A DNA stretch of 64,000 nucleotides from Tetrahymena thermophila SB210 (Eukaryota > Ciliophora > Oligohymenophorea > Hymenostomatida > Tetrahymenidae). Position 1 is the first letter of the stretch; each line of letters begins with the position of its first letter. The translations under genes and the position numbers were made by a program. Shown here one piece after another: positions 13,701 to 25,336 of this stretch. Location of the stretch: positions 124,001-188,000 of the forward strand of contig NW_002476227.1 in assembly GCF_000189635.1 (NCBI RefSeq), read 5' to 3'. The notes below the pieces were generated by a model, which was given only the letters and a program-made list of their open reading frames with translations, searched no databases and was not told the origin of the DNA.

Positions 13701-16700
13701 TATCTATGGCACCTTATAAAAAATAACTGTCAAAGGAGGTAAGTCTATTTCTGCAAAAATAACAAGTACACTTGATGCACTATTTCTGCTGTCTTTTATA
13801 CCTTGGAAAGTGAATTTAAGAGTTTGGTAGGGTTAAAATGTTTTCCCTGGAATAGTAGTGCTAATTCCTGTTTACTGAATTGTTTGAACTTTATTTAAAT
13901 AATTATAGCACTAATAATCTCCATTATTTTAAACAATTGATTCACATGACCAGGTTAATGATATTCCTTATGGAGAATTTTCATCTTCTACTTCATAGTC
14001 TCTTGCAATACCTGAAAGCACGAGAGGTTATTTGTAATTCACAAGTTAATTCGATCCTCCTTCAATCAATATAAACAAATTAGTTAATTTAGGGTTTATT
14101 TATATAGCATTGGTCTAAGATATATCCTAATTGCTTACTAAAGTTGCTACGATCTTATTTAAAAAATATTTAATTTTATAATAAATTTCATACAAAAAAA
14201 ATTATACATTTAAATCTAAGATACTTCCAATTGGAATAGTAAAAGGTTTCACATTAATTTCAATCTATGCATCTGTAAAGGTAGGATTATTGTAATTTAG
14301 AGAAGGCATTACTGATGATTAAATTTAAACACTTAAAGGCTCCATGAATATAAAAGGTCCATTTTAATCGCAGGTTTAAACATAAATTGAGTAGTCAATA
14401 GTAAGGTCGTAGTATCTTTTTTTTAAATTTTTTGAATAAAAACATTCTTTACTTAATTTAATCATACCTGTAAATAGGTGGGTATTAGCTTTAAATGACT
14501 GATATCACAATTTATTTCACTTTTAAATATTGAGTAGAATATTGTAACAAGCCATTTGAATTTATTTTAAGTTAGTAGTTTAACTGAAGGTTGATTTAAG
14601 AATTAGGTGGTATAATATATTTATTTATTGTTAAAGTTTAGCTCATCTAAGTATTAGCTGCTTGAATTATAGAATCAACTTAAGATTACGTTTTAGTATC
14701 TAAGCTGGGTATTATTTAAACACTCCATTAGAGAGATAAAAATCCTCTGCTTGCATCATTTTTTAGTGTCAAGCTATAAGTTATGTCATTGCAAGTATTT
14801 TAAATTTTGTCATATAAAACATTTATTTGAGGAGGTAAATTTCTTAATTAAACAACATTGAGGAGATAAAAAGTGTCAATAAAAATACTTGGACTAGCTT
14901 AGTAAGATAAAACTCCAGATACTAAAGATAACTAATCATTTTCAATAATTATAGAATCTTAGCCTAATATTATTTTAAGCAAATAAATTATTAATAAATA
15001 AAAAAAATTTTGTATTACTTAATTAAACTTAAATTTAAGTAGAATTAATTGCGCAGGTAGCGGATTGGCCTATACTTGTTAAAGTAGGATTTTAGAAAAT
15101 TTAACTGCAACTGAGATTGTCGATTTGATTCAAATTAACTCCGAAATCAATGATTAATAGTGGCTAGCTAGCATCTAATGTTGCTTATAATACAGCAATG
15201 TTTTTGTAACTGCATTAGAAGTGGATATCTCTTTAATCGTTAGAATCTCTGCAAACACATTTTCCATTTTATATTTATCTCGTTTCATAACAATCTATGC
15301 ATTTATTTTTTTGTTAAAAGAGACAATTTTTACAAGTTGGATAACAAGTCTGACAGTTAGGTAGGATAAATTGTTAACATTGAACACACTCAAAATTCGA
15401 TAGTTGTTATTGGTAATTATTAGGACACCATTGATAGCAGTAGCCTCCCAAACTAAACCAGTTAGGGGGACAACTTGTACAGTTACTATTTAGACTTCCT
15501 GAGCATGTTTAACAAGTAGAATCACATGAATTACAGTTTCCATTTGAGTCTAGATAGTATCCCTATGATGGACAAATACATTACAGTAACGAATTATCAA
15601 ATTAAAATGGGTTTTAACAATTTGTACAATTAAGAGGGCCAGTACATTTCAGGCAATTTGCTATACAATTTTAACATTAGTAATTTGAATCTCTATACTA
15701 ATTTGAATTACAAACAGGAAGACACGATGCAATTTATGAAATAAACTCATAATTAGTATTACAAGTATCACATTATTTGTCTGTGCTGCAAGATTAGCAA
15801 TAATCAATGCAATTTTAACAAGTTTAAGATTAAGTAATTGAATCTGGTAAAGTGGCATATTATTATGGCGCACAAGTTAATTTGCAATATGCAAGATTCG
15901 TATTTGGGTTTGTAGCGATATAGTAATTGTCAAGGCAAGTTAAGCAATTTTAGTTGCTATCACATGAAGAGCAATTTAATGGGCACTTTTATAAATTAAA
16001 TTTAATGAATTTTTTAAAAAAGTTAAAATATAAAATGTATAGCCTAAAATCAAAGAAAAAGAAATATTTTTAGTATTTGAAAAAACTAGTTTACTTAATA
16101 ATTCACATAGACTACTACGTTATTAACGCCTTAAAAACAGAATATTTATTAGCTGCTGCTAAACATTTAAAAATCAAAGTATTCAAATTTTTCATCAGAT
16201 AATCCTTTAAATTCATAATTAATACTGAATTTATAAACTAAGCATCCAGCTAATTAGGTGTAAACATCTTTAGGAGGATATTTTGTGATATATTTGGTGC
16301 CATAAGTCAAAGTAAGCTCATTGTAATATATAAGCCATGGTAGATCAGAGTAAAAAAAATCATATGAAATCGTGAGGTCTTAAATTTGTTGTCTATATAT
16401 AAATCAATCAATTTAACCAAAAAAAAATTTTGACTTGATAAATAATAAAATTGTTAAACAAGTAAGTTTACTTGCTTTTCATATATAGGTGTATTTTGTT
16501 TCCAAATAAGGAACCTAAAGATACTGTATGTCCTACTGAAACTAAATCAGGATTGCAATTATAATTGACTTTAACCATAGGAAGACCAAAAGCTGTTTCT
16601 GCATCTAATCCATAAGCTACTGCTTAAGCTTCAGTGAAATATTACCCTGTCTAGACTAAACAGTCGTAATCTTTAAGTATGAAAAAGTAGTTAAATAAAA

Positions 16701-16827
16701 GAAACAAAAATAACAAAATTATTGTACTTTTGTAGCCAGTCTGCTGAATAAAAGTTGGATCATTGCAATCAGCCTTAACTCTCAATAGAAGAATCGTTAC
16801 TAAGTTTTTAAATAATTGCATTTTCAT
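10734..16827 (-). CDS. REJ/GPS-type multipass surface protein, polycystin-1-like
   Basis: Seven exons (16827-16728, 16670-16472, 16392-16095, 15985-15019, 14963-14468, 14415-14208, 14153-10734) join in phase to 1,896 codons including TGA. Order of parts: signal peptide (MKMQLFKNLVTILLLRVKA, residues 1-19); an N-terminal domain to about 199; furin-like cysteine repeats (CxxC..CxxC, about 200-450); a long beta-rich region resembling the REJ module (about 470-1380); a GPS-type motif with Cys1391, a following Trp and Gly-Cys, and the pair Cys1417/Cys1419; a first membrane helix (about 1460-1482); a roughly 260-residue hydrophilic loop; then about four more helices near the C-terminus. In polycystin-1 and REJ receptors this order marks an adhesion or sensing protein cleaved at GPS. 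I see no PLAT domain and no six-helix channel module. The usual catalytic His-Leu-Thr after CxC is not obvious (QQHPTT), so autocleavage is doubtful. Substrate and partner are unknown. Confidence 0.85.
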
Positions 16828-19731
16828 TCAAAAAATAGCTTGCATTAAATTTAACTTACTTGAAAATAGTTAACAAAGTCTTTCCACTCTTTTTTAATTC
16901 ATCTAAATTAACAAATTAAATTCTTTCAAAAAATAATTAATATCAATCATTATTCTTGTAATACATTAAAATTTAATTAGTCATCTTCATCTTTCAAATA
17001 ACCAAAATAATCAACGATTATAATTGCTTCTTACTTATAATTTATGAGAATAGCAAGAATGGTAAAGTTACTTTGTTTTTATCCTGAAATAATGAATCAA
17101 TTCTAAAAATCAATATTATAGCAAAATAATCAAGCGCTTTACATATTCTTGTAAACAAAGATTATCATAAAGCTATTTTATATGAATGAATTTTTTTTTT
17201 TGCTTATTTTGAGTTCAGTAGGATAAAGAAAAATAATAGGAGAGAAAGCAACCTCAGATTACACTAAGATTTCTAAAAAAAATTCCTTAAGAAATCAAAA
17301 AACCTTGACTCAAAATTAAATACTATTGCAATAAATATTATAAAAATTTATTTTTTATAGCATGAGTAAGAAATCTCTTTAAAATATTAAGGTATAAATT
17401 ATAAATTCGATAAATTTTTAGAATGGTTTGCTTGATTGAAGCAGCAGGAAAAATGTAGAAGAAAAACTTGAATTTTTTATTTATATCCAAAATATTAAAA
17501 ATAACAGAATAGCTAAGTAATATTTTTTTAATAGCCTAAAAGGTTAATAAAATCCTTATTATGATTTTTAGTTGATCAATAAAAAATGAATTAAAATACA
17601 AAATTTTGAAAGAAATCGAAAATTTAATTTTAAGAAAGTAATATAGAACTAAAAAAAAATATATGTTAATAATACATGAATGTAATATCAAAGAATTGTA
17701 GCAAGAAAATTTTTAGATTAAAGCAAAAGATAATCAATCAACTAGCTACATTTAAATAAAAAATAAACATAAACAAACCTTTTTTAAATTATTGCAAAAA
17801 AAATTTGTTATTTGTAAAAGGAGAAGAAAAAAAACAAGAAATTAATTAAATTAATCTCTATTTTGATAGTGATTTACTTACATTCTATATTATATATCTT
17901 AATCATATCTCACCTAATTTCTTTCTTTCTTTCTTTTTGTTAATTTTTAAACTTTTTATAGAGTTAGTTCCAATTATTTATTTTTTCTAATTCATTCAAA
18001 ATTTAATTGATTGGCTTATCATTAACGAATTCATGTTTGTATCAAATTCTTTACACACAAATACAATTCTTGAAGCAACATTAGCATTTATCAGTTAACA
18101 AAAATGTTAGATTAAATTTTCAAAGATATTAGATAATATTTATTTTATAATGCTTAATAATGTTAAAATTTAAGTATACTTCAATAATTTTTTAACTTTA
18201 TTATCATTTACTAAATAAATTTTAAGTATCTAAAATTTGTGAAATGATAAAATAAATTTTAAATTCTATAAGATTATTTATCTAGCTAGAAATCTTTCAA
18301 ACCAAAAAAAAATATATATAATATAAATCTCTGATACAATTAGAATATTTATAATATTTATTTTACTACCTCTACTCATTACAAAATAGATGGATAAAAA
18401 TAAGCTTTATTTGGAACTATTTTTAATATATTTTACAAGATTTATGCCACTTTACATTAAATATAAAATGAAAATAAACTACTTCTAAATAAAAGAAACA
18501 AATAAAAGATTCTGGATATTTGAAAAGAAAATGCAATATTTATCTGTTTATGCTTAATGAATGAAATCTCAACTGTTTTATCATCAATATTTTATTATGT
18601 TATTATCCTTTAACTTTTTAGATGTTTCTATTTTTTTATAAAGTGCTTGGCTGGTTGTTTCTTAACTTATATTTACAAGAAAAAATAGTATGAAATAAAT
18701 GGTATTTTTCACTAATCAGTGAAATGCATTTAATTTTATTTGCTGATTTGATTTTTTAACAAATTCAAGCTAATATTTATTTCAATAATTAATTTATCTA
18801 TTGATTTTAATTATCACTATTTCGATACTGTTCCAGATTTGATACTTTTAGTGATTAGAAACTGCAATAATTTATCTAATACTTTAATGGTATTCACTTA
18901 CAATATTAATTAATTTTGATCTGAATTTTTTATTTTTCATTTTACAAACGAAAAAATTAATAATCTAAGAAGCAATCATTAAATAGTGGTTAAAAAGCTC
19001 AGTAATTATTAAATTATCTGGATTTTCCTTTATCGCTTGACACAAACATAGACAGGAAAGTGGATAACATTAATTAGAAATAAAAAGAAAAACCAAACAA
19101 CCAAATTTAAATGATTAAACTTTTCTTGAAAAATATTAATTTTTTTGTGAAAATAAAAATAAACTAAATATTTTTTTATAATAATAAAATATTTGTACTA
19201 TAAAATTTTTAAATTTATAAAAAAATTGAATAGCTAAATAAAAATAGATAAAAAAAGAACAAAATTTTATTAAAGTTATTTGTTTAAATTATATTCTTAC
19301 AATATTCATTCCTTTAAAATAATGAAATAAATTAATTAAAAAAATATTTATGCAAACAATTTTTTATATTTTTAATACAAAAAATAATTTCTTTTTTACG
19401 ACAAGAAAAAATAAAAATAATTTATTTTAAATTAATAAAATCAGAAATATTTTTAAAATAAGCTAAATCATATAAATCATTCTAGTTTTTAAAATTTGAA
19501 ATATTCGATAAAATAATCCTCTAGAAATATTTATTATTAGATATACTTGCAATCAATCAATCAAAAAAAATTTATAGCTTCAGAATTGATTTGAGTTTTA
19601 TTAACATTTAAAATTTTTAAATTTATGCGAAATTCAAAAGTTAGTAGTTCTTTTTATAATTTAATAAATATATCTAGTAGGATTTAATTGCAAATTAAGG
19701 ATTTAGGGGACAAAGCAATACATATAATTTG
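16828..19731. other. Intergenic, about 2.9 kb between divergent genes
   Basis: This is upstream of both the REJ/GPS gene (minus) and the Sfi1-like gene (plus). A short minus-strand open patch near 17170-16960 can be read as two small exons, but no start and no partner exon could be found. A TTTC simple repeat lies near 17912-17936. Nothing else stands out. Confidence 0.5.
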
Positions 19732-21656
19732 ATGAATAACTAAGAGACATTAGCAGATTGCTTTGCTGTATTGCAATTATATGCTGAAAGAAGGTAAAAC
19801 TTTTAAAATGCTTAAATTCAATTGTAATAATTTTGAATTATCAAATAGGATTAAAAAAAGAAACCAATTAATGCTCTCTAGTTTGTTTAGATATAAATAA
19901 ATGTTTCAAAAATTTTATAAGGCCACTCAGTTAAGTTAAAAAATAGACTATGTTCTGCCATATTTTAGGAGATTTTTGAGAAATATTCATGAAAAAAGGA
20001 TGAAAATAGTCAAATTTATAATTAATAAAGAGAAAGTAGGTTTATAAAAGTAAGTAAATAAATGATTTAATTTTTAGAATTTTTGCAATAAATAGTATTT
20101 TTTAAGATAGTATTAATCATGGAAGACTTATTTCCTGAAGAAGAAAAACTAGAGAGAACTATTATAAACTATTTAAGAATATAAAGAAGCCTAAATTATT
20201 GAAAAAGCCTTTAATAACTTAAGAAAAAATATAATATTTAGCTAAGGTTTGAAGAGATTAATAAAGAACCAAATATACAGAAGATAAGCAGTAGGATTTG
20301 CAAGTTTAAAAGAATATCTTAAAATTCAAAAATTCAAAAGAGATACTTTAAAGAGTGTCAGAGATTACTTTTAGTAAAATACTCTTTTAAAGTGCTTTAA
20401 ATATTGGAATTATGGATGCTCTAAAGCAGATGAAGACATTCATAAATATCTCCGTTTAAGAAATTGTTTCTTAAATTGGAGAAATGGTTTAGATAGGAAT
20501 AATGATTTAAACATGAAAAAAATAACTCTTTTTAGAGTTCATTCTCTCTTAAAGTGGAATTTTATCAGACTTAAAAAAATAGTTGAATTTGAAAAGCTCA
20601 ATTCTATGGCAAAAAAGTTTCATCTTTTCTAAATTTTTCATGCTTTCTGCATAGTGGTTAGGAAAAATAAGTTTAAATAATATAAAAAGAGAAAGGCTCT
20701 CCATTACTTTAAAAATTAGCACTCATTTTTTCTAAAGAAGAGGATATTCTAGCTTTTCAAGAAAGCCGTCTCAATAAGCCAAGAAGAAAGGTTTAAAGAT
20801 GAGGCAGGTAAATATATAGATTATTTTTTTTATTATCTACTTTTATATTCCTTCCAAATAATTTTGTCGAAAATTAAAGCTTTATGAGGCTTTAGGAAGC
20901 AATTTTTGATAGAATTATTATTATTTTTGACATTTTTTAAATATTATTCATTAAAAAGTGAATTCTTATTATGAGAGTAAAGAGAAGGAGAGATTGGCTT
21001 TGTAAACATTTTAAAGGTTAAAATTGAATGTTAAGATTAATAAAGCAGAAAGACACAGAAAAAATAAACTGCAAAAGAAGTCACTTTAGAGGTGGAGGGA
21101 GTTTAGATAAGTTTCTATTGAGAGAAAAAGATTAATTGTCTTGAAAATTTTTAACAGAAAAAAAGATCTGATTGAAAAATCTTTCTTTTTCTTAAAAAAG
21201 TATGCAATTAATTAATTGATTGAATAATTTAAAAAAGCTTTTAATTTGCAAAAATAAAAAAGGTTTGTAGAATACAGAAGGGCTAAACTAAAAATGGCTG
21301 TTTAATATTATCAAAAGAGGATGATGAGAACTTCTTTATATAATTGGCTTGGAAATATTGTTAATGACTATCTGCTTAAACAAGTAGATGCAGACAATTA
21401 CTACAAATTTAAAATTAAGTTAAGATGTTTCCAACAATTAGAAAAGAATAAAAATATTTAACAAAGAAAAAAATTAATTGAAACAAGAATAATTAACTTT
21501 TAAAATAAACAAGAAGATATCTTGTTATGGAGAAGCTTTTAGAAATTTAAAGGTATGATAGTGTCCATTTTACGGCATAAAAAATACAACTATGATTTAG
21601 TTAATTCTGTATTTTATAATTGGAAATTATTGATAAAGATGAAAAAGATATACTGA
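19732..21656 (+). CDS. Sfi1-like centrin-binding repeat protein
   Basis: Four exons (19732-19793, 19849-20035, 20078-20807, 20959-21656) join in phase to 559 codons including TGA. The protein is very basic and helical. It carries irregularly spaced motifs of the Sfi1 type, a hydrophobic residue then Trp then aromatic/basic residues: CFKYWNYG, CFLNWRNG, LLKWNFIRL, LQRWREFRQ, LYNWLGN, LLWRSFQKF, VFYNWKLL. In the Sfi1 family such motifs form a long helix that binds centrin at basal bodies, spindle poles or contractile fibres; ciliates have many of these. At about 560 residues it is short for the family. The third exon's acceptor is ambiguous: 20078, 20096 and 20111 are all in frame. The start at 19732 is the only ATG in frame in exon 1, but an upstream exon is possible because the frame stays open 5' of it. 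Confidence 0.7.
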
Positions 21657-22690
21657 TTGATTGATTGATATCAGCTCATTATGCTTTATTTTATCAATAC
21701 AACTAACCTTTCACATTAAGTTCTTAATACAAAAATAAATTAAAAAAAATATATTTAAACAATTTTTTTCAAAAAATAATAAAAAATCCAAATATTAAAA
21801 ACAAACAAACAACCAATCCACTCACAATTAATTTATAAAAAAAACTAAAATATTTTGTTTATATTATAAATAAAATTAATTTATTAAATCATTACTTTCA
21901 AGCTTTTTCAAATTTATTTGTAAAAATCTTAAATAAAAAAATTTATTCTTTAAATAAATTCCATAATTATTTATTTATTTGTTATTAGTTAGTTACATAA
22001 TTTTGTATTTACTAAATTTTATTATTTACAAACTTGTTAAAAATCTAAAATCACTTAAATATTATCTACAGCTCCTTTTTATTAAATAAAAACTATTTTT
22101 TTCTTAATAGGAAGTTTATTGAATAGGGAGGGGAGGTATAGTTTTTTTTAATTACTTATCTATTAGCCTTACTAAAAAGCTTATTTTATATTTTGTAAAA
22201 ACAGTAAAAATTTATTAATTTGGTAACCTCAGATTTGACAAGTGATATATATTATAACCAACCGTATAAATTTTGTGATAGCTTTTTTACAATTTTGTTT
22301 TAAAATTGAAGAAAAACATTTTTAATATGGCAATTTTTTTTAAACAAATTAATTTCAATAATGGCTAAATTATATTTATAAATATAATTTTTAAGAAGGT
22401 TTTTTATTATTTAAAATTTCACTGGAAGATTTGAAATAAAAGTGATATGAAGAATCTTTCTATTAATTTGTTGGTAACGACTATCATGGATTTTTAATAA
22501 ATAGATCAACTCCTTTAAATTAACAAAAAAATATTTAAAATCTTTATTTAGATCATTCAAGATATTCGAAGAAACAAAATTTCTAACTATTACAATCAAT
22601 TAATTAATTAATTTCTTCAAATTAAATAAACAATAATAATTGCAATTTCTTTATTGATTAATTTTATTTAATTATAATACTCGTTCATAT
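21657..22690. other. Intergenic, tandem plus-strand genes
   Basis: AT-rich spacer of about 1 kb between the Sfi1-like gene and the coiled-coil gene. A frame on the minus strand near 22411-22599 has no ciliate coding character. No gene or clear signal was seen. Confidence 0.5.
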
Positions 22691-24617
22691 ATGTATAAAA
22701 TTGGAAGCACAAATTAAACGCTTAAGTAAACTTAAGTCAAAGGAAACAACCAAAAAGATGGGATGCCTCCTATTAATCTATCCAGATAAGGATCAAGTAA
22801 GAGTTCTTAGTCATCCCATTCCGTAAAGAAGACTTATGATTAAAACAAAAACACATAAGGACAATAAGGAAGCACTCATTCAAGCAGAAGTGTGAGCAAA
22901 CAATCTAGTTTAGGTGGAGAGGATTCTAACAACAAGCTAACTGAGGATAAATTTAAAAATTTGATAATAGAAAACAATAATCTAAGTATAATTATAGAAC
23001 AAAAAGACCAAGAGTTAGATGATTTGAAGAACTCGTATAGGAATTAATACAAAGAAATAATGACAAAAGTAGATTAAATGGAGCAATTTATTCAGCAACA
23101 AGATAAAAGAAATTAAGACATGGTTGAAGAATAGATATAAAAAAATTAAATAATAGAGCAGCTTTAAGCAAAAATAAATGCTTAAGAATAAATTATAGAA
23201 TAGGAAAGAATTAAATGTATGGGTTATTAAGCTAATTTCACTTAGATTGAAACTCATATTAGCTAAGTCATTAGCGAGAATGAAAATTTAAATATCCTAA
23301 AAGACTAAAAAGAGTCTGAGATTCAAGCAAAGCAAGAAGAACTTTAGAAGGCTCTTTAGAAAATAGAAGAATTAGAATTGCAAAACAACATTTATAAAGA
23401 AAATAACCCTCAGCTTTATTTGGAAAGCTCAGAGCTTATTAAATTACAAAATGAGTTGTAAGAATAAAATGATGCCTTAAAAAATTAGGTCTAGGGTTTG
23501 GAATAGCGCATAAATGAACTTGTGTCTTAATAAAGCGAGTATCAAGAAAATATACAAAATTTGCAAGCACAACTTGACTAACATCAACTGTTGAGTTAAA
23601 ACACATAAAACTTTAACAATACTAATTAATTAGAGAGCTAAGCAACTTAAGAATAAACGCCAATGAATGTGTTTTTTTAAAATACTTAAAATTCGGAAAA
23701 CTAAAAGCAATAAGAAGAAATAAATGACAAAAATAACACCTTGATTTCAGCCACAAACAGCGTTTATCTAACAAGTAATTTATTTGAGCAAGAGATCAAT
23801 AAATTTAAGGAAGAACTCAACTTAAAGCAAATCTTCATAGAGTAGCTCAATGAAGAAAATGCTTAGCTAAAATATGAAATTCAATAATTATAATTAAACA
23901 TTGCAAATAAGTATGAAACAGCTTCAACTCAGGATTAAGTAGCTTCTTAAAATTTATTTATAATGAATATTAACTTTATTATTTATATGAGAAAATTAAA
24001 TTTAATATTTAAATTATTAAATTTAATTTGATATTTAAAGATAACATTTAATTTAATATTTAAATAATAAAATTTAATTTAAAATTAAAAAGGATGAAGT
24101 TTTACAATTGAAAGCTTAAATCAACGATTTACAAAATTAGATTTCATAATTAGAGAATAAACAAATTGAATAAATTGAGAATTTTACAAAAATTCTTAAT
24201 GAGAAAATGAGAGCAGAATAAAATGCTCACAATTTAAACCTATAATTGGAATGTTTAAAAAATGAATTAGAGAACTCTAATTCTCTATCTAAAAGTAAAA
24301 AATATTCAAATGAAAAATCATCTTCTAGACTAGAAGAGCTCAGAACTTAGTTGAGATAATTAAGTTAAGAAAATACAGAGATTACTTAGAAAAATAACTT
24401 ATTGCAAAGTGATGTTGATTCACTAAAATCCTAGCTATCAATAGTAAACATATCGCTTGAAGCCTCTTAAAAACTAGCAACCATAAGAGGTGAAGAGCTA
24501 GCTTTATTTGAATAAAAATTTAAATAAAATGTATAGTAAATCGACCAATATAAATCCTAATACTAATCAGCACTTGAAAATTTACTAAAGTGTTAAAGCA
24601 ACATTCAACAGAATTGA
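22691..24617 (+). CDS. Coiled-coil protein, function unknown
   Basis: Two exons (22691-23938 and 24093-24617) join in phase 0 to 591 codons including TGA. Residues 1 to about 80 are low-complexity, rich in Ser, Gln and Lys. From about residue 85 to the end the protein is an almost continuous coiled coil rich in Gln, Glu, Asn and Leu (for example ENNNLSIIIEQKDQELDDL), broken by a polar stretch around residues 310-370. No enzymatic motif is visible. Many of the glutamines are TAA or TAG. The single intron is unusual in sequence (see the repeat entry); reading through it reaches a TGA, so splicing is required. The order is typical of structural proteins of the ciliate cortex or basal body, but that role is a guess. 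I do not recognise a named family. Confidence 0.8.
23939..24092 (+). repeat. Intron made of TTTAATATTTAAAT-like repeats
   Basis: The 154-nt intron of the coiled-coil gene is built almost entirely of A and T, with several direct and inverted copies of AATTTAATATTTAAAT-like units that can fold back on each other. The GT donor follows GGATTAA and the acceptor is AAAAAG. Confidence 0.6.
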
Positions 24618-25336
24618 ATTTAATTCAACAATTTTTCTATTTAAAATGTATTCTTTTTATAGTTAATTTTTGATGTAAATTCTTTAAAACTAATGAGCTA
24701 ATTTTTTATTCAAAAAATAAATAGATTAAACTATATTATTGCAATTAATTTATTTCACCATTTAAATACTATCAATTGAATATTCAGGAAATTTCAATAA
24801 AATTCAATATGGTCAAGAAAATTTTTGGAATTTATTTTAAAAATAATAAAAAATTTAATGAGTCAGTAAGTTTATCTGGTTATCCGTCTGTCAGATTGAC
24901 TATAAGAAGTGAATGTGCATTTAAAAATAAATATTTTTTAATATATGAATAAACAAGAACAAATAATTAATTTTATCTTATTTTAAGTAAATTATTTTAA
25001 TTTATATTTAATTCAAATCAAAATTGCTTTATGTGAGCAATCTTATTAGAACCATTTTTATTATATTTTGAATTTTATATTTTTAATTAGATAAAAAAAG
25101 ATTGGTAAATTTTAATCTATTTAATGTCAGTTGATTAATTTTCGTAAAATAAATAAATATGAGTTGATTAGTGCTTTATATTCATGAATTAGTTGCATAT
25201 ATGTAATTTTTTTATGCATTTTTATTTATATTTTAGAGAGTTAATTATAAATATGATTTATTTTATATTATAATAATGAGTTCAATTTGATGAAACTTAA
25301 TTAATTAGTTTTATTTTTGATATTTTTTCAATACCA
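24618..25336. other. Intergenic, convergent 3' ends
   Basis: AT-rich 3' flank shared by the plus-strand coiled-coil gene and the minus-strand gene at 25337. No gene was seen. A GTAAGTTTATCTGGTTATCC-type patch near 24870 is slightly richer in GC but has no coding frame. Confidence 0.5.

Noticed and set aside
13880-14074. 64-codon plus-strand frame
   Set aside because: Antisense shadow of the REJ-like region of the minus-strand gene.
15661-15873. 70-codon minus-strand frame
   Set aside because: It overlaps the cysteine-repeat exon in a different frame; the real frame there shows regular CxxC units.
16960-17170. Possible small minus-strand gene with an intron (KNKVTLPFLLFS and similar)
   Set aside because: Two overlapping frames look equally coding-like, no start codon or upstream exon is found, and the segment sits where a 5' leader of the REJ/GPS gene is expected.
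17996-18075. Minus-strand open patch (VASRIVFVCKEFDTN)
   Set aside because: Isolated, under 30 codons, without splice partners. With only one stop codon such patches arise often by chance.
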